Of a DNA stretch of 64,000 nt, positions 36,081 to 46,542 are shown piece by piece. Each line of letters opens with the position of its first letter. Positions within the stretch are counted from its first letter, which is position 1. Location of the stretch: assembly GCF_002087335.1 (NCBI RefSeq), contig NZ_MWVJ01000054.1, forward strand, positions 1-64,000, written 5' to 3'. The translations under genes and the position numbers were made by a program. The notes under the pieces are model-generated. The model made no database searches, was not told where the DNA came from, and saw only the letters and a list, made by a program, of their open reading frames with translations. This DNA comes from Pseudophaeobacter leonis. Lineage in GTDB: Bacteria > Pseudomonadota > Alphaproteobacteria > Rhodobacterales > Rhodobacteraceae.

Positions 36081-36913
36081 AAGGCATGGTAGTCGGCCGG
36101 CATGGCGTCGCTTTCCATTCCCATCAGGTTGGGTACAATCGCGCGGATGCGTTTTTCTTTGTCGTCCAGCATGATAGGTGCGCCGCAATCTTTGCAGGTA
36201 CAAAGCTCGAGCGGACCATTGGGGTTGTCAGCGTTGAATGGCTGGCGGTTCAGATTGCCCTCATTCGTGACCTTAAGGTCTCCATGTTTGAAGAAAACCA
36301 CATGGGTTGTCAGCTGACCGGTCACGTTCTTACACACGTTGCAGTGGCAGGTGTGATTGTCGATTGGCTCGGCAATAGACAGAGTCTGGACGTGCGCGCA
36401 GCCCCCGGAATATTTGGACTTTTTGGTAAGCGCCCCAACAATTTCATTGGAAATATAGCCCAATACGTTACCGATCACCATCGAAACGGCGATGGCGACA
36501 CCAACCATGACGATGCCATTGGGCCCTTCACCATATGCCGCGCCCCCCAACAGGAACAGGGCCGCAGTCGAAGCATATCCGTAAACGCTCGCCGGGATTG
36601 CGCCCAAAAGCGGGATATTGGCACCGAGGATCATGATCAGAACCGTAACACCGACGCAGATGCCCGCATTCAGCGCAGTGACCCCCATACTGGTCAGCGC
36701 GATAAAGGCAGCAACGGCCATGATAGCGCCCCAGATGTTGGCCGGGATCGATGCCTTCGCACCCTCTGTTCCACCGCCACAATGAAAATAGCTTCCCCAG
36801 GCAATAAAGATCGCCCAGATTAGAACGAACGGGCTTCCCAACGAAACAGCCGCCCAGGTGGCAATGCCTCCCATCACGCCGATAACCAACGCCAAAGCTT
36901 GCACGAGTTTCAT
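35987..36913 (-). CDS. DUF1097 membrane domain fused to GFA/CENP-V zinc domain
   Basis: 308 residues, start behind GGGAGAG. Residues 1-165 are membrane segments of DUF1097 type (YcdZ-like): IWAIFIAWGSYFHCGGG, then PANIWGAIMAVAAFIAL. From about residue 168 a GFA domain follows (CHCNVCKNVTGQL; later LCTCKDCGAPI), the zinc fold of glutathione-dependent formaldehyde-activating enzyme relatives. The first Cys pair of GFA is reduced to one Cys (GGCAHV). The fusion is in frame with no sign of error. A membrane-tethered thiol or aldehyde enzyme is conceivable; function is unknown. Confidence 0.8.
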   Translation of the reverse strand: MKLVQALALVIGVMGGIATWAAVSLGSPFVLIWAIFIAWGSYFHCGGGTEGAKASIPANIWGAIMAVAAFIALTSMGVTALNAGICVGVTVLIMILGANIPLLGAIPASVYGYASTAALFLLGGAAYGEGPNGIVMVGVAIAVSMVIGNVLGYISNEIVGALTKKSKYSGGCAHVQTLSIAEPIDNHTCHCNVCKNVTGQLTTHVVFFKHGDLKVTNEGNLNRQPFNADNPNGPLELCTCKDCGAPIMLDDKEKRIRAIVPNLMGMESDAMPADYHAFYEDIKGYARPSDGRPVYDGLRPEFVWPQGS

Positions 36914-37010
36914 ATTCTCTCTCCCTTTGTTGTTTTGCTTTCGGGCAATTGTATCCTCGCCCTAAAGCTGCGGTATTGGGTCTCGGAACCTTCTCTAGGT
37001 CAATCTGGGC

Positions 37011-37400
37011 TTAAGTCTGGGTTCGGGCGCCAAGCGACGAGCTTAAAGCGCCACCTGTTTTGACTGATCGGATGTCAAAAAATCGAAAAACACGCGAAAA
37101 CTGTCGCTGTGGATTAAGAAGATGTGGCCTGCTGGTCTCCAAGAGGATCCAGCATTCTTGGCCTTGCGAAAAGGGATGCGTCTTGGCTCGGAAACAGCCC
37201 TTCGCTGCAGGCCGCCCGGACCAGCTTTTCAAAGCGCACTCCCAGCTCTCGTTGCTCAATGCGGCCTGCAGAACGGCGTTCACTTCTGGCGAGTTGCACT
37301 GCCACATAGGCGCGCCGTCCATTTTGGCATTAGCGGGCAGGCGGTTCGGGTCGCAAAGAGCGCGGGCAGCACGTTCCCATATGGGCCTAAGTTTTGCCAA
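37011..37400 (-). CDS. hypothetical protein, relative of the small ORF at 27419
   Basis: Up to 129 residues. The first 55 (ERAARALCDPNRLPANAKMD, then GAPMWQCNSPEVNAVLQAAL) look like a genuine small conserved protein; the rest (from about residue 60) is of unusual composition and may be out of frame. Located between the RTX gene and the DUF1097-GFA gene. Function unknown. Confidence 0.4.
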   Translation of the reverse strand: MAKLRPIWERAARALCDPNRLPANAKMDGAPMWQCNSPEVNAVLQAALSNESWECALKSWSGRPAAKGCFRAKTHPFSQGQECWILLETSRPHLLNPQRQFSRVFRFFDIRSVKTGGALSSSLGARTQT

Positions 37401-37483
37401 CTGCTCTCTGAGACAGGCACAAACCCTCGAATTCTTTGAGCGTCATGAGCGAGAGGGGACCGCGCGCTTTCAAAGCTTTGAGG

Positions 37484-40400
37484 CTAGAACAGCACGTTGG
37501 TTTCTGTGAGGTCGGAGAGATCGACATCGCGCAGCAAAAGGCTGTCGCCGCTGCCAAGGCTGAAGACCAGATCATCGCCATTTTGCGCGGCAGATCCCAG
37601 CGCGTCGGCCAGATCGTCAAAGCCAAAATCGCTCAGATCCAGACGATCTCGCCGCATCGAAATCCTTGATCTCATCGGCACCACCGGCGCTTGCAAAGAT
37701 GAAGGTGTCGCTTCCTGCGCCGCCGTAGAGCAGATCGTCCTCGCTGCCGCCGTTCAGGGTATCAGCACCTGCGCCGCCATAGAGCGTGTCGGACCCGGCA
37801 CCGCCCGCCAATGTGTCATCTCCCGTGCCACCATAAAGCGTGTCGTCGCCAGCTTCCCCGTCCAGAGCGTCATTGCCGGTGCCGCCCCCGAGCGCATCAT
37901 CTCCAGTGCCACCAAACAGAGTGTCATCTCCGGCCTCACCAAAGGCGCGATCATTGCCTGCACCGCCAAAAATAAAGTCATCTCCAGTACCGCCTGCTGC
38001 CCTGTCGTCACCGGCACCGCCAAACAGGGTGTCGTCTCCGGCACCGGCGCGGATACTGTCGTTGCCTGCGCCACCGCCCCAAGCCGATCATTGCCACCGC
38101 GCGCAATGATGGTATCATTTCCCTCACCGCCAAAGGCGCCATTGTTGCCGGTGCCGCCAAAAATCGTGTCGTCCCCCGCGCCGCCGGAGAGAAAGTCGTT
38201 GTCCGCGCCGCCAAAGAGCTGGTCATCTCCGTCGCCTCCCGAGAGGGTATCCGCCCCCGAGTTGCCGTAGATGATATCATTGCCGCCCTGGCCCTGCACA
38301 CTATCGTCGCCGGTACCCGCGCCCAGGGTGTCATTTCCGCCGGCACCAGTCAGTGTGTCGTCGCCCTCGCTCTGACCAAGCATGCGCTTGATTGGCTCAT
38401 CCACCGGAGGTGTCGGCGTGGGCGTAGGTGCCGGAGTGGGATCCACATTGATCGTCACGCTCGCCAGATCCGAGATCGCGCCATCCGCCTCGACCAGGGT
38501 CACGCCAAGTACCCTGTTGCCATTCGTCGGGCTGCCGGTGGCGGCATTATCATATTGGATGGCACGCAACAGGGTTTGCAGTTGCGCGGCGGTTGACCCG
38601 GTGAGGAGGTTGATCACCAGATCCTCGCCCGACCAGCGGTTCCGGTGGCGTTGATGGTGCCGACAGTATTACCGCCGACCGAAACAACTGAGCCATTAGC
38701 CAGCCCTGCCGTCAGGCTGACATCACCGCTGGTATCAATGACGATCCTGTCTTCGGCCTCCATGCCGCTTTCATAGGATATGGTCAGGGTTCCCAGCTCA
38801 AAATCCGCAGAATCCACGTCTGTGACGGTCAGATCGCCGCCAACGTCAATTGCGGTGGCGCTGTCGCCCTCGTCAAAGGTAAAGCTGTCGCCGTCCAGAT
38901 TTGCAATCACGGGCAGTGCCGAGGTCACCTGAATGTCGAAACTGCCGGTCACATCATAATCCCCCCCATGTGACGAGCCGTCGCCATCTGACAAAGTCAG
39001 ATCAAAGCTGCTCACGCCGGGGCCGCTGGGCGCAGAATAGGTCAGGGATTGCAGAAATGTCTCAACCGCCGCCTTTGTCGCATCTGTGCTCGTGAAGGAT
39101 ATTAGCAGCGGAATCCCGTTCTGGCCATCCAAACCAGATACTTGTCCGACGGTCAGGCCACCGACCTGGATGAAATCGAGATTTGAGATCGTTGTATCAC
39201 CACCAGAGGTCACGGTGGTCCCGCCCAGCCCCCAGGACCCGTTTGCCGTACCGCTACTTTGTACGATTATCAGCTCACCACCGCTGAAATCCGAGGAATC
39301 GACATCTGACAGGGCAGCGTCATTCAGAGCAGTGACATCCTGCGCACCGCCGCCCACGGCAATAGAGCTGCTGTTATCGCCATAGACGTTGTCCAGCACC
39401 GGCGCATCGTTCACTGAAAAAATATCAATGTTAAACGTGGCAAGCGTGACATCGCCGCTGCCATCGCCATCATTGGCGCTGATTGTGACAACTGCCACGT
39501 TATCGCCATTGGCATTTGCAGGGCCGGTATAGGTGATATTGCTGGCAGTGTTGAGGTAGCTGTCGATGTCCGCAGGCGCGCCCACCAGCGTGATCGAGGT
39601 TGCACTGACCAGTGTTTCCGTCACGCCGCCGCCAACCGCTGCGCCATCCGCCGGGGTGCCAAATGTGCCTGTGTCGACCGAAAGCGTCACAGTAACAGAA
39701 GCGCTGTCGACGTCACCAAAGGTTGCTGACGACAGGTCAAGGTTTCCAACCTGGTCTTCGTAGCCTGTTTCATCGCTCGGAGGCGCTACTGAGAAAGCCG
39801 GCGCATCGTTCACATCTGTGACGCTGATCGACACCGTATCTGCCGTCCCATCCGCGGTGCCATCATTGGGCGTCACGGTCAGTGTCGCCGTGGTGGTGTC
39901 ATCGCTGGCGGTGTTGAACTCAATGACCTCAGAATCGCTGAGATAGCTATTGAGGTCGGCAACTGAGCCTTGCAGCGTCATCGAGGCGGTGCCCGAATTG
40001 GCCACCGTCACCCCGGACGTGACGCCATCGCCATCGGTGGAGGCAATCGTGCCGCGATCCACCGCTAGGGTCAGGGTGATGCTATCGCCCTGTCGGATGC
40101 CGAGGGCGTAGGCAGAGAGATCAATCGCTGCCGCGACATCCTCGGTCACCACATCATCCGCAGGCGTGCCCGTCAGGACGGGGGCATAGTTGGAAAGGGT
40201 GAAATTAATATTGTCGATACCTAAGCGCGTGTTTCCAGTCCCGGTGTAAGAAAATGTAAAGCTTGTGATGCCGATCCAATCACCCGGGTATAGTGTCGCG
40301 ATGGCCCCGACGATACTGCCAGAATTATCTGCAATAGTAACCGCGGATCCACTATTCGGAGTGAAGACGTAATTCGCACCTTCTTCGAGGTTGCTGAATT

Positions 40401-41118
40401 CACCGATTACAAAACTGGAAATATCAACCGCGTGATTAAAGGAAGCGGTGTAGGTTACTGTTGGTGCTTTCACGCCGGGGTCCATAAAGCCCGAACTGAT
40501 CCATACACCGTCTCCAACTGAAATCGTGACTGATATTGTAACGCCGTCAACTGTTTCGGTCAGCGGCGAAGCGGCAACATCATCAAAGTTGTAATTAGTA
40601 TCGGTAAACCCGAAGACCCCCAGAGAATGCGGATAGGCGGCCCGTACCAGGGCGTTTATGGCGACTTCGGACAGTACATGACCAACCGTCGCGCCCAGCT
40701 CCCAATCGCCGCCAGCCCCCGTCAGATTGCGTGAGGCGGCAATGCTGGCCCCTGTCGCATCGGCCAAAGCCGCGATAAAGCGTTCACCGGTTTCAGAGGC
40801 CGCGACATTACAGCCATAAAGCAAAATATCAGCATCTTCGCCCAGGGCGGCTGCAATGGTGGCAAGAGCAGTGGCAGACCCGCCTAGGCTTGCCTCAGTG
40901 ACCAGACCATCCCCGAGATACAGCACCCCATCGCTGCCATGCGAGACGATATGCAGCGCCGCCAGATCGCGCTCCGCGGCTAGTGCGTCGGCAATTTGAA
41001 TTAGGCCATCTTGCTGTGCCGACAGCACCAGCACCTTGGCATCCTCTGGCAGGCCAGACAGCAAGGACTGAAGATCAGGAACGGCTGAATCAAATACAAA
41101 ATATGGTGTGCAAATCAT
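37484..41118 (-). CDS. DUF4347 / cadherin-like / RTX giant secreted protein, three frame breaks
   Basis: About 1210 residues after repair. Residues 1-165 are DUF4347 ([50 protein letters not shown]). Then cadherin-like/VCBS repeats of about 100 residues, a proline hinge ([12 protein letters not shown]), and a calcium beta-roll of GGxGxD repeats, ending in a short hydrophobic C-terminus ([12 protein letters not shown]) typical of type I secretion. Breaks lie near 38620 (one A missing), 38078 (one G missing in GGGG) and 37660. Likely a cell-surface or exported adhesin. No T1SS genes adjacent. Confidence 0.85.
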
Positions 41119-41661
41119 TGGGGGCTCTCTGTCTTCGTTTGTAAAATTGAATGGTCGGCGCTATTTTCAGCCAAAACCCAGCTACAACTATAAGGATTAA
41201 CCGCCAGTTACTCTCTTGTTTGCAAATAATATATTCAATACTCTGACTGTGAGCGCTGGGTGCACATCTTGTGCGAATGACGAAATCTGGCAGGCAAACC
41301 TTTGGCGTGCAGGAACAGGGAAAATGTCCCCCAAAAGTCTGCTACGCCATGTTTCGCCTGCGTGTCGTGTCGGTTGATTTGCCATCAAACCGTGGCATCA
41401 AGCAGCTGCAAGATCCCAGGCAAGACCCCAGGCAAGGCATCAGGCAAGACATCAGGCAAGCCCCCTGAAATGAGAGAGCGCAGCGGTGAGCCTGCCATGG
41501 GGCGGGAGCACCATTAAACTGTGGATTTCGCAGCAACGCGGCGCAAAATTCATTGCATGCACTTGCATGTCTGCGGACGTCACCATAAAAATGCCGTCGA
41601 AAAAGCCTCGCCAGCCCCGATTCAGGGCAAGCCAGCACCAACCTGAATCTTGAGGAAAACC
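41119..41661. other. intergenic gap between divergent RTX and TonB receptor genes
   Basis: No gene supported. Contains AT-rich sequence at 41150-41250 (likely promoter of the RTX gene), the 12-base repeat at 41415, and GAGG before the receptor ATG. An iron-responsive operator for the receptor would be expected here, but none was identified with confidence. Confidence 0.5.
41415..41462. repeat. 12-base tandem repeat, four copies
   Basis: Four units of the form CCCAGGCAAGAC/ATCAGGCAAGAC head to tail. Confidence 0.85.
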
Positions 41662-43614
41662 ATGTCTAGTAAAACTGCTGCATTGCGCACCCGCCTTTTG
41701 TGCGGGACCGCTCTTACTGTTTTGACCGCGCTGCCCGCTGCTGCGCAGGATTTTGAAGCAAATGTTATCTCATTGGACCCGATCGAAGTGCGTGGCCAGG
41801 ATCCCATGGGCGCCGCCGCTGACCGGGCAACGGCTGTCTATGTGGCGGATGCCGAGCTTGAACGCTCTCGCATGGGGGATTTGAAGGACCTGTTTGCAGG
41901 GATCGCTTCGGTTTCTGTCGGCGGCGCCATTCCCGTTGCGCAGAAGATTTTTGTCAACGGTGTTGATATGCTGAACCTGACAATTGCGCTCGACGGGGCC
42001 TTGCAGAATAACCGCGCATTTCACCATGCCACCGCCAATGCCTTTGATCCTGGCGTTCTGAAGTTTGTCCGGGTCGACCCCGGTGTTGCGGCGGCTGACA
42101 CGGGGCCAAATGCGGTGGCCGGGGCTGTGATTATGGAAACGGTTGATGCCGAAGATATCCTCGACGACGGGGATAATTTTGGCGGCACGGCGCGGCTCAG
42201 CTATGGTGACAACGGCCAGACCTTTGGTCGCTCCCTGACGCTTGCCGGGCGCTCAGAAGGGTTTGAGGCCCTCGCCTATGTAAAATCGGCCACCGGCGAA
42301 GACTATGAGGATGGCAATGGCAATGTTGTCAAAGGCACCGCCGCAGAATTGCAAAGCCTGCTGCTGAAGCTGGCCTATGAATCGCTGGAAGGCCATCGGC
42401 TGGAATTCTCGGGGCAGCAGATTAGCGATGATGGCGCGCGCCCCTATCGGGCAAATATCGGTGCGATCATCGGGGGCCGCCCGGTGCCCGAGACACGGAT
42501 CTACGACACCACCAGAACCAGCTATAGCCTGCGCTATGAAAACACGCTCAACACCGGGCTTTGGGATCCGGAGGTGGTGATTGGCTATTCCGAAAGCGAT
42601 ATTCGGGTTCCCGATCCGTCTCTCAGCGTGGGGATCTCAAACACGCTGTCGGCAAAGCTGCAAAACACCTTTCACCTGTCGGACACAAACACCATCACGG
42701 CTGGTCTCGACTATTATGATCGTAAATCTGAGTATTCCGACCCGTCCCTTGGCCTGCTTGAAGAAAGCTCCGACAATATCGGGATCTTTGCGCAGGGACG
42801 GTTTGAGCCGACGCAGAAATGGACGATTTCGGCCGGTTTGCGCTATGACTGGCAGGATTTTACCGGCCTTGGTGGCTTTCAGGACAGCGTTTCGGGGGCC
42901 AGCGGCAATGCTTCGGCTACCTATAACGTCACCGAGGCCTTTTCGCTGCGGGCCGGCTACTCCAACGTCTTTGGCGGCATCCAGCTGGAAGACAACTATG
43001 AATTCTGGCGGGGCTGGGGCTATGCCAACCTCAAGGAATCACGGGCCGAAAACTACAACCTTGGCTTTGACTGGATCGGCAGCAAACTGTCTGTCGGCGG
43101 TGAGATCTTCCTGACCGAGATCAAAGATGCCCGGGGTGGGGACGTAAATTTCGACTTTGAAAGCAAAGGTTTCAACCTGGGCGCAACCTACGGCTGGGAC
43201 AGCGGTTTTGCGCGTCTGACCTTCTCGGATACCGAGATCAAAGTGAATGGGGCGTCGTCAGGCAGCTATCAGGCGCTGGATTTTGGCGCGCCGATTGGCC
43301 AGATCATCGCCCTGCAGGTGCAGCAGCAATTGCCGCAGTATAACCTGTTGGTTGGCGGTAGCCTCGACATGGCGCTGGATTATGATGAAACCGCTGCCAC
43401 CTCGGATCTCGGCCTGCCTGGCTATCAGGTGGTCAATCTGTTTGCGGAATACACGCCGCCGGCGTTTTCGGCTGTGACCCTGCGGGCGTCAGTGAACAAC
43501 CTGTTTGACGAAGACTACGCGGATCGCGCCACCTATGGCGCGGATTATAGCTCTGTTGTGGCCCTCCGAGAGCCGGGCCGGACCTTTGTCATCGAGGCCG
43601 TTGCCCGCTTTTAA
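41662..43614 (+). CDS. TonB-dependent siderophore receptor
   Basis: 650-residue outer-membrane receptor. Signal peptide 1-28 (LTALPAAAQ), a plug domain (about 40-160: FVNGVDMLNLTIALDGA, PNAVAGAVIMETVDAED) and a 22-strand barrel ending in Phe (FVIEAVARF), the signal for Bam insertion. The C-terminal SVNNLFDEDYADRATY is the usual TonB_dep_Rec signature. Start at 41662 follows GAGG; an upstream in-frame TTG is less likely. It heads a locus with siderophore ABC transporter genes, so an Fe-siderophore is the expected ligand. No biosynthesis genes are present: uptake of a foreign siderophore is likely. Confidence 0.92.
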   Translation: MSSKTAALRTRLLCGTALTVLTALPAAAQDFEANVISLDPIEVRGQDPMGAAADRATAVYVADAELERSRMGDLKDLFAGIASVSVGGAIPVAQKIFVNGVDMLNLTIALDGALQNNRAFHHATANAFDPGVLKFVRVDPGVAAADTGPNAVAGAVIMETVDAEDILDDGDNFGGTARLSYGDNGQTFGRSLTLAGRSEGFEALAYVKSATGEDYEDGNGNVVKGTAAELQSLLLKLAYESLEGHRLEFSGQQISDDGARPYRANIGAIIGGRPVPETRIYDTTRTSYSLRYENTLNTGLWDPEVVIGYSESDIRVPDPSLSVGISNTLSAKLQNTFHLSDTNTITAGLDYYDRKSEYSDPSLGLLEESSDNIGIFAQGRFEPTQKWTISAGLRYDWQDFTGLGGFQDSVSGASGNASATYNVTEAFSLRAGYSNVFGGIQLEDNYEFWRGWGYANLKESRAENYNLGFDWIGSKLSVGGEIFLTEIKDARGGDVNFDFESKGFNLGATYGWDSGFARLTFSDTEIKVNGASSGSYQALDFGAPIGQIIALQVQQQLPQYNLLVGGSLDMALDYDETAATSDLGLPGYQVVNLFAEYTPPAFSAVTLRASVNNLFDEDYADRATYGADYSSVVALREPGRTFVIEAVARF

Positions 43615-43653
43615 GCAATACGCAGTTTGGGGCTCCGGCGGCGCGCCGGGGCC

Positions 43654-44133
43654 TCAGGGCAGCAGTTTGATCAGCAGGCGGGACAGGGTATAGGCCTCAT
43701 CCGTCGTCATATGAGGGCCGATTTCTTCCTGAATTGCCTTCCAGTAGATTGGCCAGATCTGCCCATGCAGACCCTCACCTTTGGCGGTCAGAAACAGGAT
43801 TTGTTTGCGACGTCCGTCTGCGACATATTCGCGGCGCAACAGACCTTCTTTTTCCAGCCGCCCCACATGACGAGACAGCGCGTATTGGGCGACAAACAGC
43901 TTTTTCTCAAGGGCTGCCATGGGTTGCCCCTGCGGCCCTGCACGATCAACTTCCAGCAGGATTTCATACCAGATCGGGTCATTGATGCCGCAGGTTTTGA
44001 GCGCTTTGGCAATGCGGGGGAAGAACTTGCGTTGTGTCCGCATGATGTTGAACCAGACGCGGTTGTAGGAGACGACCGGGTCGGCATCGCCAAAATTATC
44101 GCCGCCGCTGGAATGCTCTTTGCTAGCTGTCAT
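43654..44133 (-). CDS. MarR-family regulator
   Basis: 159 residues. Winged-helix MarR fold: helix 1 region WFNIMRTQRKFFPRIAKAL, then PIWYEILLEVDRAG, recognition helix AQYALSRHVGRLEKEGLL and the wing YVADGRRKQILFLTAKG. Convergent with the receptor and divergent from the DUF2218-ABC operon, so it probably controls the uptake locus; iron loci are more often under Fur/RirA/Irr, so its ligand is of interest. Confidence 0.9.
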   Translation of the reverse strand: MTASKEHSSGGDNFGDADPVVSYNRVWFNIMRTQRKFFPRIAKALKTCGINDPIWYEILLEVDRAGPQGQPMAALEKKLFVAQYALSRHVGRLEKEGLLRREYVADGRRKQILFLTAKGEGLHGQIWPIYWKAIQEEIGPHMTTDEAYTLSRLLIKLLP

Positions 44134-44255
44134 TGGTGTAACCTGTCTGGCTGCTCTGGCGTCATTCTACCCGGCTACAGGGGCATAGCACAACAGCTGT
44201 GACGGGCATAAAATCTGGGAATGCCAAAATGTTAGCGACTTTAAGATGGAAAATC

Positions 44256-44549
44256 ATGAGACATAAAACAGAGACGGAATTCCACTGTGCGCGCAGCCGT
44301 GGCTACCTGGCGACACTGGTCAGCCATTTCGGCAGAAAGATCCAGGTCGAGGAGACAGACGACACCGCGCGGCTGCAGTTCAGTTGCGGTCTGGCCGAGC
44401 TCTGCGTGATCGAAGGGGGGCTACAGCTGCGCATTGAGGCGGCAACACCAGAGCAGATGCTGCAGACCTGCGAGGTGGTCGAAAGCCACCTGCTGCGCTT
44501 TGCCTTTCGGGAAGACCCGCAACCGCTTGTCTGGCGGGCCCCCAGCTGA
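44256..44549 (+). CDS. DUF2218 protein
   Basis: 97 residues from MRHKTETEFHC. The family pattern CARSRGYLATLVSHFGRKI with ARLQFSCGLAELCV and a final LLRFAFREDPQPLVW is clear. DUF2218 genes recur beside siderophore uptake genes; no mechanism is established. Starts 122 bases from the MarR gene, reading into the ABC operon. Confidence 0.8.
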   Translation: MRHKTETEFHCARSRGYLATLVSHFGRKIQVEETDDTARLQFSCGLAELCVIEGGLQLRIEAATPEQMLQTCEVVESHLLRFAFREDPQPLVWRAPS

Positions 44550-44670
44550 CTGCGGCCTCATGGCCTGGCGCAAGGGTTACACTGGACAGGCCATTTACTA
44601 TCCAATACGCATACCACAAATACCCGCAAAGCCAGCTTCGGTCAGCCATGCAATTTTGATGGAGAAATCA

Positions 44671-45582
44671 ATGTTGAAAGCGCTGTCCGTCTTTACGGCT
44701 CTGGCCTGTGGCTCCCTCTGTGGCACTGCCGGTTTTGCCGAACCTGTCGATGTTCGAACCTTCCGTGGCGTGCAACGCGTCGAGGCGCTGCCCGAAAAGG
44801 TCGCAGTGTTTGATGTGGCCGCGCTGGATACGCTTGCGGCACTGGGGGTAAAGCCCGCAGGCGTCATCAGCACGCTGTTTGTTGACTATCTGGATGAGGC
44901 AACACAGGGCGCCGAGATCGTAGGCTCGCTGTTTGAGCCTGATTTCGAGGCCATCAATGCGCTGGCGCCAGATCTGATCCTTGCGGGCGGCCGCTCGTCC
45001 ACCCAGGTTGAGGCCCTTGCGGATTTTGCCCCGACGCTGGATATGACAATCCTCAGCGACGATCTGGTCGCGCATGCGCTGGAACGGTTGCAAGACTACG
45101 GCACGCTGTTTGGCAAAGAGGCTGAGGCAAAAGGGCTAAGAACGGCGTTTTTGGCCAAGCTTGAGCAGGCAAAAAAACTGGCCCGTGGCAAGGGTAATGC
45201 GCTGATTATCATGACAAATGGCCCCAAGATGTCTGCCTTTGGCGCGCAGGGACGTTTTGGTTGGCTGCACACGGCGCTAGAGCTGCCTCAGGCGTCCAAG
45301 AACCTTGGGGAAAACGCGCACGGCGAGGCCATCTCGGCAGAGTTTATTCGCGAGAGTAATCCAGACTATTTGCTGGTGGTCGACAGGCTGGCGGCCATTG
45401 GCCAGAACGGCGAGGATGCCAAGGCAACGCTGGACAATGATCTGGTGCGCCAAACCACAGCCTGGCAGAGAGGGCAGGTGGTCTATCTGGATGCTGCAAG
45501 GCTCTATGTCTCAGGCGGCGGCATTCAGTCGATGACCCATATCCTGGATCAGATGATCGCAGCCTTTGAGGCCAATGGATAG
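44671..45582 (+). CDS. Fe-siderophore ABC transporter substrate-binding protein
   Basis: 303 residues. Signal peptide (LCGTAGFAEPV) and a class III (FatB/CeuE/YclQ-like) fold: VAVFDVAALDTLAALGVKP, EAINALAPDLILAGGRSS, AISAEFIRESNPDYLLVVD. The start follows GGAGAAATCA. It captures the ferric siderophore in the periplasm after TonB-dependent passage and delivers it to the two permeases immediately downstream (gap 3 bases). Confidence 0.92.
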   Translation: MLKALSVFTALACGSLCGTAGFAEPVDVRTFRGVQRVEALPEKVAVFDVAALDTLAALGVKPAGVISTLFVDYLDEATQGAEIVGSLFEPDFEAINALAPDLILAGGRSSTQVEALADFAPTLDMTILSDDLVAHALERLQDYGTLFGKEAEAKGLRTAFLAKLEQAKKLARGKGNALIIMTNGPKMSAFGAQGRFGWLHTALELPQASKNLGENAHGEAISAEFIRESNPDYLLVVDRLAAIGQNGEDAKATLDNDLVRQTTAWQRGQVVYLDAARLYVSGGGIQSMTHILDQMIAAFEANG

Positions 45583-45585
45583 ACC

Positions 45586-46542
45586 ATGCCGCGTCTCTGG
45601 TTGCTGAGCACTGTTGGGCTGATCCTCATCCTGTCGCTGGTCTCTGTTTTTGTCGGTGTCATTGATCTGTCTTGGGCCGGGATTTTGCGCGACCCGGAGG
45701 CGCTGCAGCTGCTGGCTGTCAGCCGGCTACCGCGCACAGCCGCAGCCCTGTTGACCGGCTGTTCCATGGCGGGGAGCGGCCAGATCATGCAGATCCTGGT
45801 GCGCAACAAGTTCGTAGAACCCATCAGTGCGGGCACGGGGCAGGCTGCTGCTTTGGGCCTATTGCTTTCGGTGTTGCTGTTTCCCGCTGCGGAGCTGGCG
45901 GTAAAGATGAGCCTTGCTGCCGGAACGGCCCTGCTGGGCACGCTTGGGTTTCTGACGCTGGTGCGGCGACTGCCGCCAACAGAGCCCTTGCTGGTGCCGC
46001 TGGTAGGGCTGGTCTATGGCGGGATTTTGGGGGCTGTTATGGTGTTTATCGCCTTTCAGGCCGACCTGATCCAATATGTCGAAGTCTGGATGTTGGGCGA
46101 GTTCTCGGGCGTCATGCGCGGCCGCTACGAGCTGTTGTGGCTGGCGGGGGGGGCGGCCTTCATCAGCTATCTCATTGCGGGTCAGTTTGCCATTTTGGGC
46201 CTTGGGCGCGACATCAGCCTTAGTCTGGGGCTCAAGCATCGTCAGGTCATGGCGGCGGGGCTGTTGTGCGGCTCGGTGGGGTCTGCGCTCACGGTGGTCG
46301 CCGTAGGGATGCTGCCCTTTATCGGATTGGTTATCCCAAATCTGGTCAGCCGCCGGCTGGGAGACAACCTGCGCACAACTTTGCCAATCACTGCCCTGCT
46401 GGGCGGGGTCTTTGTTTTGGGCTGCGATATCCTGGCACGGATGCTGCGCCACCCCTTTGAGGTGCCGGTGGGCACAATTTTTGGCGTCCTGGGCTCTATC
46501 GCCTTTTTGTGGCTGATCTATACGAGGCCACGCAATGCTTAG
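45586..46542 (+). CDS. Fe-siderophore ABC transporter permease 1 (FecCD family)
   Basis: 318 residues with about nine hydrophobic segments. FecCD signature: SRLPRTAAALLTGCSMAGSG, PISAGTGQAAALGLLL, and GMLPFIGLVIPNLVSRRLGD with the conserved GLVIPN loop that contacts the ATPase. Overlaps permease 2 by eight bases. Confidence 0.93.
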   Translation: MPRLWLLSTVGLILILSLVSVFVGVIDLSWAGILRDPEALQLLAVSRLPRTAAALLTGCSMAGSGQIMQILVRNKFVEPISAGTGQAAALGLLLSVLLFPAAELAVKMSLAAGTALLGTLGFLTLVRRLPPTEPLLVPLVGLVYGGILGAVMVFIAFQADLIQYVEVWMLGEFSGVMRGRYELLWLAGGAAFISYLIAGQFAILGLGRDISLSLGLKHRQVMAAGLLCGSVGSALTVVAVGMLPFIGLVIPNLVSRRLGDNLRTTLPITALLGGVFVLGCDILARMLRHPFEVPVGTIFGVLGSIAFLWLIYTRPRNA

